From Myxococcales bacterium (GTDB lineage Bacteria > Myxococcota > Myxococcia > Myxococcales > Myxococcaceae), in contig PMBV01000164.1 in NCBI GenBank assembly GCA_003153055.1, positions 1 through 23,769 of the forward strand: 23,769 bases of DNA, given 5' to 3'. The position numbers and the translations under genes are program-made. How positions within the stretch are numbered: position 1 is the stretch's first letter; each line of letters opens with the position of its first letter. Positions 16,371-23,769 of the stretch are shown in pieces. The notes under the pieces are model-generated. The model had not been told where the DNA came from, made no database searches, and was given only the letters and a program-made list of their open reading frames with translations.

Positions 16371-17609
16371 ATGGCGCTGATCGTTCAGAAGTACGGTGGC
16401 ACCTCCGTCGGCGACACCAGTCGCATTCAAAACGTCGCCCGACGTGCCATCGCAGCCAAGAAGGCAGGGCATCAGGTGGTGGTCGTCGTCTCGGCGATGA
16501 GTGGCGAGACGAACCGCCTCCTCAAGCTGGTGCATGAGCTGACCGAGCGCCCCAGTGAACGCGAGCAAGACGTGGTGGTCGCGACCGGAGAGCAGGTGAC
16601 GATCGGCCTGTTGGCCATCGCCATCGACTCCATGGGCGCCAAGGCCAAGAGCTTCATGGGCCACCAGTGCCGCATCGTCACCGACAGCACGTTCTCGAAG
16701 GCCCGCATCAAGCACATCGACTCGGAGGCGCTCTTCGAGGTGCTCGACGAAGGCCACATCGCGGTCATCGCCGGGTTCCAGGGCGTCGACGAAGAGGGCA
16801 ACATCACCACGCTGGGCCGGGGCGGCAGCGATACCACCGCGGTGGCCATCGCCGCGGCCCTCAAGGCCGATGCGTGCGAGATCTACACCGACGTCGACGG
16901 GGTCTACACCACCGACCCGAACGTCTGCCCGGCGGCGCGTAAGCTCCATCGGGTGAGCTACGAAGAGATGCTCGAGCTCGCGTCTCTGGGGGCCAAGGTG
17001 CTCCAGATTCGGTCCGTCGAGATCGCCATGAAGTACAAGGTGCCGCTGTGGGTCAAGTCATCGTTCACCGACGACCCTGGCACCCTCGTGTGTGAGGAGG
17101 ACAAGGCGATGGAAGACATTCTGGTCAGCGGAGTCGCGCTCGATCGCAACGAGGCCAAGGTTTCGATTCGTGACGTCCCCGACGCCCCCGGCGTGGCGGC
17201 GAAGATCTTCGGGGCCCTCGACGACAAGGCGATCAGCGTCGACGTGATCGTGCAGAACCCTGCCCGCAAGGGCTTGACCGATCTGACCTTCACCGTTGGG
17301 CGGGCCGATCTGCTCAAGACCCAAGACGTGATGAAGAAGGTGGCCAAGAGCATCAAGGCCGGGGCCATCGAGGTCGATGATCAGCTGGCCAAGGTCTCGA
17401 TCGTGGGCGTGGGCATGCGCACGCACTCTGGCGTGGCCGCGCGCATGTTCAAGACGCTCTCGAAAGAAGGCATCAATATCGTCGCCATCTCCACCTCGGA
17501 GATCCGCGTGTCGTGCCTCATTCCCGCGAAGTACAGCGAGCTGGCGGTGCGCGCGCTCCACACCGAGTTCGGCCTCGACGCGGCCGCGGCCAACCCCAAA
17601 GGGGCATGA
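16371..17609 (+). CDS. lysC: Aspartokinase with tandem ACT domains
   Basis: Aspartokinase phosphorylates aspartate at the head of the Lys/Thr/Met/diaminopimelate pathway. The 412 residues match the monofunctional class. The kinase domain has KYGGTSVG (7-14), [34 protein letters not shown] (about 133-155) and [14 protein letters not shown]. Two ACT domains follow, from about 250 ([17 protein letters not shown]) and about 339 ([19 protein letters not shown]), the usual site of Lys and Thr feedback. The ATG at 16371 is fixed by homology ([13 protein letters not shown]), although no good Shine-Dalgarno precedes it. It is divergent from the giant TPR gene (61-base gap), and its stop overlaps the start of the next gene by four bases. 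Confidence 0.97.
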   Translation: MALIVQKYGGTSVGDTSRIQNVARRAIAAKKAGHQVVVVVSAMSGETNRLLKLVHELTERPSEREQDVVVATGEQVTIGLLAIAIDSMGAKAKSFMGHQCRIVTDSTFSKARIKHIDSEALFEVLDEGHIAVIAGFQGVDEEGNITTLGRGGSDTTAVAIAAALKADACEIYTDVDGVYTTDPNVCPAARKLHRVSYEEMLELASLGAKVLQIRSVEIAMKYKVPLWVKSSFTDDPGTLVCEEDKAMEDILVSGVALDRNEAKVSIRDVPDAPGVAAKIFGALDDKAISVDVIVQNPARKGLTDLTFTVGRADLLKTQDVMKKVAKSIKAGAIEVDDQLAKVSIVGVGMRTHSGVAARMFKTLSKEGINIVAISTSEIRVSCLIPAKYSELAVRALHTEFGLDAAAANPKGA

Positions 17610-18010
17610 GCCGAACCAGGGCGGTGGCGATGGTGCTGAGCATCTCCGGGCTCGCGATGGGAGTCGGGCTCTGGCTGTGGCCCGCTCAACGCGCCGCCCT
17701 CGATTGCCCAGCCACCGAGGTGCACCTCGATGCGCATGGAGTGGCGCGCTGTGGGCCAGGCAGCACCCTGCCCGCGGGTCAGGCGCTCACGCTCGGTCTC
17801 CCCCTCGACCTCAACCGGGTGACGGCCGATGAGCTTGCGCTGGTCCCGGGAATCAGTGACGATCTCGCGCACCGGGTGGTCGACGAGCGCACCCGCATCG
17901 GTGGTTTCACCTCGTGGGACCAGGTCGACCTCGTGGAAGGCGTTGGTCTGGTACGCCTGGAGCGCCTCCAGCGACACTGCCAGCTTCCGTTGACCGACGG
18001 CGGGGTGTGA
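17606..18010 (+). CDS. ComEA-like helix-hairpin-helix protein, membrane-anchored
   Basis: This 134-residue protein has an N-terminal hydrophobic segment (about 7-28, [21 protein letters not shown]), a short Cys-containing exported region (C35 and C50 region) and a C-terminal pair of helix-hairpin-helix motifs: [17 protein letters not shown] and then [14 protein letters not shown]. ComEA proteins bind DNA at the outer face of the inner membrane during uptake. Here the HhH pair is recognisable but the linker is short, so a DNA-uptake role is inference. The start ATG overlaps the lysC stop as ATGA, implying translational coupling to aspartokinase. The next gene starts 12 bases after its stop. 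Confidence 0.85.
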   Translation: MSRTRAVAMVLSISGLAMGVGLWLWPAQRAALDCPATEVHLDAHGVARCGPGSTLPAGQALTLGLPLDLNRVTADELALVPGISDDLAHRVVDERTRIGGFTSWDQVDLVEGVGLVRLERLQRHCQLPLTDGGV

Positions 18011-18022
18011 TAGAAGGATCAC

Positions 18023-20128
18023 GTGCTGATTTCCTGCGAGAAATGCGCGACGACCTACGTCCTTGATGACGCGGTGATTCCGTCTCATGGGGCGCCCGTG
18101 CAGTGCACACGCTGCGGGCACGTGTTTACTGCCAGGCATTCTTCACCTCCCGGCGCCGAGCCGAGCAAGGCCAACACGGGGACGCTCATGTTCGCGGCGC
18201 CCACCACCTCGTCGGCGCCACCGCAGAGCAAGCCACCAGTTGCCGCCCAGACCATGGTGTTCGGCGCGGCGAGTCCGGTCCCGCCGGCGCCGGCTCCCTC
18301 GGCCCTGTCGTCGGCTGGGAAGACGATGGTGTTCGGCGGGCCCCCCATCGACCCCGTGCCACCGGCGGCTCCCCCGGCGCGGCGGCCGAGCCAGCCCCTG
18401 ACGTTCGGGACACCGGCGGCCAACCAGAGCAAGAACACGCCGCCCTTGTCTGGCAGCCCGGGTCGGCAGGCCGTGGCGTACGGCGCGAACACGCCTCCCA
18501 GTTCGAGCCTTCGCACCGAGACGGTGCTCTTCGGAACGCCGGGCGGGGTGGAGGCCGCGACCCCTGAGGAGTCACCGAAGTCGCCGGGCCAATCGAACCA
18601 GACGGTGCTGTTTGGCCTCGGCCCGGTTGACGAGTCCGCCGCCGCGGCCAAGAGCCAGACGATGATGTTCGGCCGGGCCTCAGGGAAGGCCACACCCAAG
18701 GTGACAGCCGCCGAGTCTTCCTCGCCCCCTCACTCCCGGGTGCCGAGCGAGAGCACCGTGCGGGTCGACCTCGAAAGCGTGGGCCCTGCCGAGGCCGCTC
18801 GCCAGAGCCGACCTCAGCGCTCCGAAGGCGAGGCGGTGACGCCCACTGAGATTCCCGCGGCCCCCGAGCGTCACAACCGCACCGTGCTCTTCGCGATGAA
18901 CCCGTCAGAAGAAGCCGCGCCCAGCGAGCCAGCGCCGCTCCTCGACGCCGAGTTGTCTGCCCCTCCCGGGAACCAGACCCTTCTGTTTGCCGGGGTGGGC
19001 GAGGCCGAGCCGCGGCCCTTCGAGCGGGAAGATGGCGCGAGCCCCGATGAGGCGGTTCAGGCGCCACTCTCGAACGAAGGGTCGAGCGAGCAACCCCAAT
19101 ACTCTGCCACCGGCGAGCAGCCGCGGCTCTACGCCTCGGGAGAGCACCAGCAGCTCGACTTGCCTCCTGACGTGGCGCCCGGCGACGAGCAGCCAGGCTT
19201 CGAAGCAGCGGAGGCGGACGACGAGGCCGCGGTCGCCTCCATGCGCGCGTCGGCCAACCGGCGCACCACCATCGCGGTGATCATCTTCCTGGTCATCGCG
19301 CTCCTCATCGGGCTGGCCCTCGCCTGGTACCTGTTCGGCCGCGCCCTGGTGAAGGGTGATGCACCGCGCATCGAGCAGGAGTCGAGGGCCGCGCTCGCGA
19401 CGCTGCGCAAGGACGACGAGGCCTCGCAACAGGCGGCGGCGAACCAGACGCGGGCCCTGGTGATGGCTCACCCCGACTCCGTGGTGGCTCGATCGGCCCT
19501 GGTGATGGCGCTGTCGTTCCTGGCCGATGACTCCAACGCCGAGGCTCGGCGTACGCAGACCCGGAGCGCCGAGCTCAAGACTCGGCTGGAGTCCTTGGAC
19601 GCCGACTCGCCCCTGCGGGCGACCCTCGAGAGCCAGCTTGAGCAGACCCATGGTCAGGTGCGCGTGGCGACGGCCCAGAGCATCGAGCGAGAGAACGCGC
19701 TTCGGGCCGAGGTCGCCCAGCTCGACGCCTCGATCAAGGCGAAGGGCCCAGTGGGCACTGATCGTCTGGCGGCGCTCCGTGCGAGGGCGGTGGCCGCTGG
19801 GGTCCTCGGTGAGGTGTCGGCCCTCACGCTCGCCGAGGAGTTCCGGCAAAACGCCTCGGGCCCCGACAACTGGGCCGATCTCGCGCTGCCCGAGTACGTG
19901 TGCAACGGGGGCTCGTCCTTCGAGGAGGCGCTCAAGCAACTGGAGGCCGTCGAGTCGCGCGACGACACCTTCTTGCGAGCCTACGTGCTGTCGGCGCGTA
20001 TTCACCTCATTCAGCACAACCCTGCAGGCGCCGAGTCTCAGCTCGCCAGGGTGCTGGCGTTTCACCCGGGGCACGATTCCGCCAAGCGACTCCAGGAGTG
20101 GATCGTCACCCACGGGCGTAATGACTGA
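18023..20128 (+). CDS. MJ0042 zinc-ribbon transmembrane protein with repeated T-x-x-F-G/A motifs
   Basis: This 701-residue protein starts with an MJ0042-type zinc ribbon (C5, C8, C28, C31; ISCEKCATTYVLDD and VQCTRCGHVFTA). A disordered Pro/Ala/Ser/Glu region (about 40-410) carries nine clear T-[VLM]-[LMVT]-F-[GA]-like motifs plus degenerate copies. A single membrane helix follows (about 415-439, TTIAVIIFLVIALLIGLALAWYLFG). The remaining 260 residues are helical and TPR-like and would be periplasmic if the ribbon is cytoplasmic. The same ribbon family caps the myxobacterial motility protein GltJ, but the GYF domain of GltJ is not visible here, so no identity is claimed. The start is GTG at 18023, with AAGGA five to seven bases upstream. 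It is the third gene of the lysC run. Confidence 0.85.
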   Translation: MLISCEKCATTYVLDDAVIPSHGAPVQCTRCGHVFTARHSSPPGAEPSKANTGTLMFAAPTTSSAPPQSKPPVAAQTMVFGAASPVPPAPAPSALSSAGKTMVFGGPPIDPVPPAAPPARRPSQPLTFGTPAANQSKNTPPLSGSPGRQAVAYGANTPPSSSLRTETVLFGTPGGVEAATPEESPKSPGQSNQTVLFGLGPVDESAAAAKSQTMMFGRASGKATPKVTAAESSSPPHSRVPSESTVRVDLESVGPAEAARQSRPQRSEGEAVTPTEIPAAPERHNRTVLFAMNPSEEAAPSEPAPLLDAELSAPPGNQTLLFAGVGEAEPRPFEREDGASPDEAVQAPLSNEGSSEQPQYSATGEQPRLYASGEHQQLDLPPDVAPGDEQPGFEAAEADDEAAVASMRASANRRTTIAVIIFLVIALLIGLALAWYLFGRALVKGDAPRIEQESRAALATLRKDDEASQQAAANQTRALVMAHPDSVVARSALVMALSFLADDSNAEARRTQTRSAELKTRLESLDADSPLRATLESQLEQTHGQVRVATAQSIERENALRAEVAQLDASIKAKGPVGTDRLAALRARAVAAGVLGEVSALTLAEEFRQNASGPDNWADLALPEYVCNGGSSFEEALKQLEAVESRDDTFLRAYVLSARIHLIQHNPAGAESQLARVLAFHPGHDSAKRLQEWIVTHGRND
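18182..18991 (+). repeat. Array of short T-hydrophobic-hydrophobic-F-G/A peptide motifs
   Basis: Copies occur at residues 54 (TLMFA), 77 (TMVFG), 101 (TMVFG), 125 (PLTFG), 167 (TVLFG), 194 (TVLFG), 213 (TMMFG), 287 (TVLFA) and 319 (TLLFA), with weaker ones at 150 (AVAYG) and 244 (STVRV). The first five start points are 23-25 residues apart; later spacing is looser (17-43). Most are preceded by Gln, Lys or Asn. The linkers between motifs do not resemble each other, so the five-residue core is what is conserved. Confidence 0.8.
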
Positions 20129-20131
20129 GGC

Positions 20132-20857
20132 TCAGTGCTCGGCCAGGCGCGACTCGACGGGCAGCAGCGTCGCGTAGCCGGCGAAGAGCTGGCCGGTGAG
20201 TCGAGGTTTGGCGCCCGGGCTCGGACTCCGCAGCCAGTCGTTCCAGCGGTGCCCGTCGGTTGAGAGGGCCATGTCGGGGTGGCCCAGGTTCATTCGGTAG
20301 CGGACGACGCCTCGGGCGACCCGGTGAATGATGACGACGGTGCCGTCGGCCTCGACGTCGTCGACCAGCCCGACGTGCGTCAACCCGTCGTTGTCTCGGC
20401 CGTCGCGGTTGCGATCATAGGTCTCGCGGAAGAAGACCAGGTCGCCGGGGAGTGGCCGGCCGGCGTCGAAGATGCGGCCGTGCCTCGATGCAAACCGGTA
20501 AATGGCCGTGACGCCGTTGTCTCCCGAGGTTGCCTCGCTCATCAGGTCGACGCCCAGCTCGCCGTAGGCTGCCCGCACCAGCCCGGTGCAGTCGTCGTGG
20601 TACCGGCGACTGCCGACGACCATGCGCGAGGCGCCCACCAGGCCGCGGGCAGTCTTGACGGCGGTGTCTCGAGCGAGCGGCGCCACCACGAGGGGCGGGA
20701 GAGGCGCTCCCTCGACGACGGTGGGCACCGGCTCGATGGGGGTCGCTGGGCGTGTGAAGGGCTCGTAGCCAGGGTTCTCGGCGAGGAGTGCGCCCACCGG
20801 GGCTCCAGTGGCGCAGGCCGAGGCGGTGAAGAGGGCGATGAGCAGGCGACGAGGCAT
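20132..20857 (-). CDS. C40 (NlpC/P60) peptidase, probable lipoprotein
   Basis: This 241-residue protein has a short signal peptide (PRRLLIALFTASAC) with a weak lipobox at A12-S13-A14-C15, a Pro-rich linker (about 30-62) and an NlpC/P60-type domain. The nucleophile is C90 in DDCTGLVRAAYGELG, followed by PLPGDLVFF (136-143), H161 in LTHVGLV and a third polar residue, probably H178 (VVIIHRV). The family hydrolyses peptidoglycan stem peptides in the envelope. The sequence DRNRDGRDNDG (148-158) is an Asp/Asn/Gly-rich loop that could bind calcium. I chose ATG 20857 (GAGGAC upstream) because the signal peptide begins there. It meets the zinc-ribbon gene tail to tail with a three-base gap. Confidence 0.85.
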   Translation of the reverse strand: MPRRLLIALFTASACATGAPVGALLAENPGYEPFTRPATPIEPVPTVVEGAPLPPLVVAPLARDTAVKTARGLVGASRMVVGSRRYHDDCTGLVRAAYGELGVDLMSEATSGDNGVTAIYRFASRHGRIFDAGRPLPGDLVFFRETYDRNRDGRDNDGLTHVGLVDDVEADGTVVIIHRVARGVVRYRMNLGHPDMALSTDGHRWNDWLRSPSPGAKPRLTGQLFAGYATLLPVESRLAEH

Positions 20858-20946
20858 GTCCTCGCCGCAGCCTCGCAAACTCCGGCCAAAGGTCAAAATC
20901 GGTGCTGCTCGAAAGGTGCTCCTGGTGCTGTACTTGGCGCCTGGTG

Positions 20947-22635
20947 GTGCCTAAGCACGTCCCGGTGCGGCCCCTCGGAATGGTCCTTCTCCTTCTGTCG
21001 CTCGCTTCGAGTTGCCGGGGCGGTGCGTTCGGGGCTGCGTCACGGGCCGACACCGTCGAGGCGTACCGGGCCTTTCTCCGCGCCAACCCCGACGACTCCG
21101 ATGCCGAGACGGCCCGGGAGCGGTTGGCTGAGCTGGAGCTCGCTGAAGCCCGCAAGGTTCATTCGGTGGTCGCGTACAAGCGCTTCCTCGACGAGTTCTC
21201 CGAGAGCGGGCAGGGGCCGGCGGCCCGGGCGCTCCTCGAGACGTTGCGCTTCAACGCGGCGGTCGAGCGACGCACCAGCGTGGCGCTCCGCCAGTTTCTC
21301 AAGGAGCACCCCGACGGCCCCCACCGGGCCGAGGCCGAGGCGTTGCTCGGTCAGCTCGAGCTCGGCGAGCTGGGCACGGTTGACGACCAGGCCACCCTCG
21401 CGGCGCTCATCGCTCGGCACCCAGACGCCGTGGCCGCCGAGGAGGCCGGTGCGAGGCTCGACGAGTTGGCGTGGGCGAAGGCCAAGACGGCGGCTGCGCT
21501 CCTCGGGTACTTGAAGGAGTTCCCCGCGGGGGCCCATCGCGATGAAGCGCGGGCCGGCCTCACCTCGGCGGAGATCGATGGGCTCCTGGTCTCGGGTGAC
21601 GAGGCTCAGGCTCGCGCCGTGGCCCAGAAGAGCCCGCTCAAGGCCCTGGTCCCCGAGCTTGACGCCCGGTTCGAACGGTCCCGCGCCATCTCGCGGCTCC
21701 TGGCCCTGAAGGACGAGCGCGTTCGCCGGGCGCTCCCCTCGTACACCCTGCGACCGCTCGAGGAGCTGGCGCGGGCGCTCCAGTCGCCCGACTCGATGGA
21801 TCGCTGGCAGGCCGCGGAGGAGCTCGGGTTCCACGTCTCGGTGATGGCGCTGGGGCCCCTGCTCGAGGCGTTTCGCACCGCGCGGCTGTCCATCGTGAGG
21901 GAGCGGAGCTCGGAGTCGCTGTCGCGGATCTTCCAGGCGCTCCCGCCGCGCGTGGCGGAGTACCAGCTTGCGACTCGGCTGGAGGAGCTGGGGCGAGGGG
22001 CGAGCGACCCCCAGTTGGTGATGACCGCCGCGCTGCTGCTCGATCTCTCGGGCCAGCGAGATCGGGCCTCCGCCGAGTACCAGAGGGTGTGGGACGCCTC
22101 GGCGCCGGATCCACTGGTTCTCCGCCGGTGGGCCACGGTGCGCCTCGAGCGGCGGCAGTTCTTCTCGGCCGCGGTGGCCGCCCGGCAGCTCGCCCTTCAC
22201 GCGGCGACCACCTCTGCCCAGGTGCCCTCGCCGGCGGAGACCAACGCGCTGGCGTCGGCCCGGGAGCAGTGCTCGGCAGCCGAGGAGGCTCGCTTCGCCG
22301 TCGGGGTGCTCGAGCGGGCAGCCAAGGAGCCGACCGACTTCCCAGAGGACGTGGGGGCTTTTCTCACTCGGGCACGAGAGGAGCTCCGCCTGGTCGAGGC
22401 CCACCTCCGTGACGCCGAGCTGGCCCTGTTGGCCGTCGATGGGAGCGCCCGGAGCTGTGGTGACGCGTCGGTGGCCGAGCGCATGGCCGCGGGCGAGGCG
22501 ATGCGGCTGGCGGCTCTGGTGTCGTTGCGCGCGCGTCCGCTGCCCGAGCTGCCCTTGCTCCTGGAGATCGTCCGGGAGCGCGACCCGTCGCCTCGGGTGC
22601 GGGAGGCGGCGAGCCCCCACTCGTCACGGCGCTGA
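20947..22635 (+). CDS. Repeat-containing lipoprotein of unknown function
   Basis: This protein of about 562 residues has a signal peptide MPKHVPVRPLGMVLLLLSLASSC, with a lipobox at A20-S21-S22-C23. Next come five helical repeats of about 37 residues (AYRAFL..NP, AYKRFL, ALRQFL..HP, TLAALI.RHP, ALLGYL..FP), like half-TPR or tol-pal-type repeats. A HEAT-like stretch (MDRWQAAEELGFHVSVMALGPLLEAF) and further TPR-like helices follow. No catalytic motif is seen. The start is uncertain: a GTG at 20902 would add 15 Cys/Trp-rich residues and has AAAGG upstream, while GTG 20947 gives a normal signal peptide and is preferred. Its 3' end overlaps the convergent SpmA-SpmB gene by 12 bases. Confidence 0.75.
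   Translation: MPKHVPVRPLGMVLLLLSLASSCRGGAFGAASRADTVEAYRAFLRANPDDSDAETARERLAELELAEARKVHSVVAYKRFLDEFSESGQGPAARALLETLRFNAAVERRTSVALRQFLKEHPDGPHRAEAEALLGQLELGELGTVDDQATLAALIARHPDAVAAEEAGARLDELAWAKAKTAAALLGYLKEFPAGAHRDEARAGLTSAEIDGLLVSGDEAQARAVAQKSPLKALVPELDARFERSRAISRLLALKDERVRRALPSYTLRPLEELARALQSPDSMDRWQAAEELGFHVSVMALGPLLEAFRTARLSIVRERSSESLSRIFQALPPRVAEYQLATRLEELGRGASDPQLVMTAALLLDLSGQRDRASAEYQRVWDASAPDPLVLRRWATVRLERRQFFSAAVAARQLALHAATTSAQVPSPAETNALASAREQCSAAEEARFAVGVLERAAKEPTDFPEDVGAFLTRAREELRLVEAHLRDAELALLAVDGSARSCGDASVAERMAAGEAMRLAALVSLRARPLPELPLLLEIVRERDPSPRVREAASPHSSRR
21061..21561 (+). repeat. Five tandem helical repeats of about 37 residues
   Basis: Units begin with an [A/T]-L/Y-x-x-[FLY]-[LI]-x-x-[HNEF]-[PS] helix followed by an A-R/E-x-x-L-x-x-L helix. 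The start-to-start distances are 37, 37, 37 and 34 residues. Only the helix pattern is conserved, not the DNA, so this is a protein repeat rather than a recent DNA duplication. Confidence 0.7.
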
Positions 22636-23769
22636 GCCGAAGAAGACCCGGCACACCAGGAGCGCGACCGTGGGGCCGGCGAGGTCGGCGGCGAGACAGG
22701 CGGGGAGGGTGTGGCGGATGACGCGCACCTGCACCGCCCCGAAGTACAGCGCGAGGACATAGAACGTCGTCTCGGTCCCCCCGTTGATGACCGAGACGAG
22801 GTAGCCGACGAAGGAGTCTGGGCCGTAGGCCTTGAGCGCATCACTCATGACCGCCAGCGCTCCGCTCCCCGACAAGGGGCGAATCAGCGCCATGGGCAGC
22901 GCCTCGGGAGGAAAACCCAGGGGTGAGGTGACGAGGGCGGCGGCGCTGACGATCACCTCCATGGCCCCCGATGCGCGCAACATGCCGATGGCCACGAGCA
23001 TGGCGACGAGGAAGGGAATGATCGACACGGCGGTCTGGAAACCCTCCTTCGCCGAGGCGAGGAAGGCCTCGTACACCTTGGCGCCGCGGGCGAAGGCGAG
23101 GGTGACGATGCCGGCGATCATCACTGGCAACAGCCAGCTCGAGAGGAGCTGGCGGAAGAGGTCGAAGGCCGGTGTCGAGGCCGCCTGAGTCACGACGAAG
23201 CGGCCCATTGCCACGGCGAGCGCGAGGGCGACGGCCACGGCCAACAGCCGAGTCCAGCGGGTGCCTCGATCGCCGACCGCGGCCAGGGCCTCGGCTCGCT
23301 CCAGGGCTTGTCCATCGATAGAGCGACTGGGGCCCGGAGAGAGGAGCGTGCTCGAGCGCTCCACCGAGAAGAGCTGGCGCTTGGCCAAGAAGCGCGCGAC
23401 GAGCACGGCCACCACGGTGCTGCACAGGCTCGTGATGATGGTCGGCACGATGATGCCGGCGGCGTCTTTGGAGCCCGAGGCGGCGCGGACGGCGATGGCA
23501 TTCATGGGGATCACCGCCAGGCCACCGGTGTTGAGGGCGAGGAAGAGCGCCATGGCGTCGGTGGCGACCCCTCTCCTCGGGTTGAGGGAGTCGAGCTCTT
23601 GCATCGCCTTGAGCCCGAAGGGGGTGGCGGCGTTGCCCAGCCCCAGTACATTGGCGGCCAGGTTCATGATCATCGCGCCCATCGCGGGGTGCTCCGCCGG
23701 CACCTCGGGAAACAGCCGCGTCATCACGGGTCTCAGAGCCCGGCTGAGCAAGGTCAGGAGTCCAGCTTC
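22624..23769 (-). CDS. SpmA-SpmB fusion (nucleoside-recognition/Gate-domain membrane protein), N-terminus off the window
   Basis: About 380 residues are visible. The SpmA half has EHPAMGAMIMNLAANVLGLGNAATPFGLKAMQELDSLNP and FLALNTGGLAVIPMNAIAVRAASG. The SpmB half has FARGAKVYEAFLASAKEGFQTAVSIIPFLVAMLVAIGMLRASGA and MALIRPLSGSGALAVMSDAL, then GYLVSVINGGTETTFYVLALYFG. Multiple membrane helices are evident, split by a charged loop (about VERSSTLLSPGPSRS onward). In Bacillus, SpmA and SpmB are separate proteins that affect spore-core dehydration; fused forms occur in many non-endospore formers, where the role is unknown. The reading frame is open to 23769, and homologues suggest about 40 residues are missing upstream, so a TTG at 23751 is not the real start. 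Confidence 0.93.
   Translation of the reverse strand, partial: EAGLLTLLSRALRPVMTRLFPEVPAEHPAMGAMIMNLAANVLGLGNAATPFGLKAMQELDSLNPRRGVATDAMALFLALNTGGLAVIPMNAIAVRAASGSKDAAGIIVPTIITSLCSTVVAVLVARFLAKRQLFSVERSSTLLSPGPSRSIDGQALERAEALAAVGDRGTRWTRLLAVAVALALAVAMGRFVVTQAASTPAFDLFRQLLSSWLLPVMIAGIVTLAFARGAKVYEAFLASAKEGFQTAVSIIPFLVAMLVAIGMLRASGAMEVIVSAAALVTSPLGFPPEALPMALIRPLSGSGALAVMSDALKAYGPDSFVGYLVSVINGGTETTFYVLALYFGAVQVRVIRHTLPACLAADLAGPTVALLVCRVFFGSAP

Noticed and set aside
16310..16372. Start of the giant TPR protein at 16372
   Set aside because: It would place the start codon over the lysC ATG and add 21 residues unlike the rest. MSEQRD at 16309 is simpler, although neither has a strong ribosome site.
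18023..20128. Identification of the zinc-ribbon membrane protein as GltJ/AgmX
   Set aside because: The MJ0042 ribbon and single membrane helix fit, but no GYF domain is visible and the neighbouring genes are not those of a glt cluster.
20858..20946. Promoter pair between the C40 gene and the repeat lipoprotein
   Set aside because: TTGACC occurs on the minus strand, but no acceptable -10 lies 15-19 bases from it, and nothing convincing is seen on the plus strand.
1..23769. CRISPR arrays, tRNA or rRNA genes, insertion sequences, prophage or defence genes
   Set aside because: I looked for direct repeats with spacers, cloverleaf ends, terminal inverted repeats and transposase or integrase motifs on both strands by eye and saw none.

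Overview
The window is about 23.8 kb of GC-rich, densely coded bacterial DNA. Gene content and style point to the Myxococcota (myxobacteria). The clues are MJ0042-type zinc-ribbon membrane proteins, an FHA-domain protein, very long TPR proteins, Ala/Pro-rich linkers and a SpmA-SpmB fusion. The species cannot be fixed from the sequence alone. I see no rRNA, tRNA, CRISPR array, insertion sequence or integrase, and no stretch over 300 bases without a gene. It reads as core chromosome rather than an island.

Layout. At 1-2107 on the minus strand lie rplY (bL25/CTC), pth (peptidyl-tRNA hydrolase) and thiC (thiamin pyrimidine synthase, cut by the left edge). A TPP riboswitch fills the pth-thiC gap. 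The divergent region 2108-2326 probably carries back-to-back promoters and a structured rplY leader. At 2327-5816 on the plus strand are rplS (bL19), an SMC/RecN/YhaN-like membrane protein with a degenerate P-loop, a yraN-family nuclease and rsmI. A minus-strand FHA protein (5823-6368) meets rsmI tail to tail. At 6473-11308 on the plus strand are greA, recG (overlapping greA), a triple zinc-ribbon protein, a small two-helix membrane protein and a CinA/MoaB-type domain protein. At 11312-16309 on the minus strand is a roughly 1,665-residue cytoplasmic TPR protein with a strict 72-residue super-repeat. At 16371-20128 on the plus strand are aspartokinase, a ComEA-like helix-hairpin-helix protein coupled to it by a 4-base overlap, and a large zinc-ribbon/transmembrane protein with a repeated T-hydrophobic-hydrophobic-F-G/A motif. 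The right end holds a minus-strand C40 (NlpC/P60) lipoprotein, a plus-strand repeat lipoprotein and a minus-strand SpmA-SpmB fusion cut by the right edge.

How the genes work together. The left half is mainly information processing: two ribosomal proteins, peptidyl-tRNA recycling, 16S rRNA methylation, transcript cleavage, and fork or recombination repair. The right half mixes amino-acid biosynthesis with envelope and scaffold proteins of unknown role. Four convergent gene pairs meet with gaps of 3-6 bases or a 12-base overlap, leaving no room for intergenic intrinsic terminators.

I did not find an obvious new multi-gene defence or mobile system. The strongest leads are single proteins: the motif-repeat zinc-ribbon protein, the pseudo-ATPase beside rplS, and the 72-residue-period TPR scaffold.
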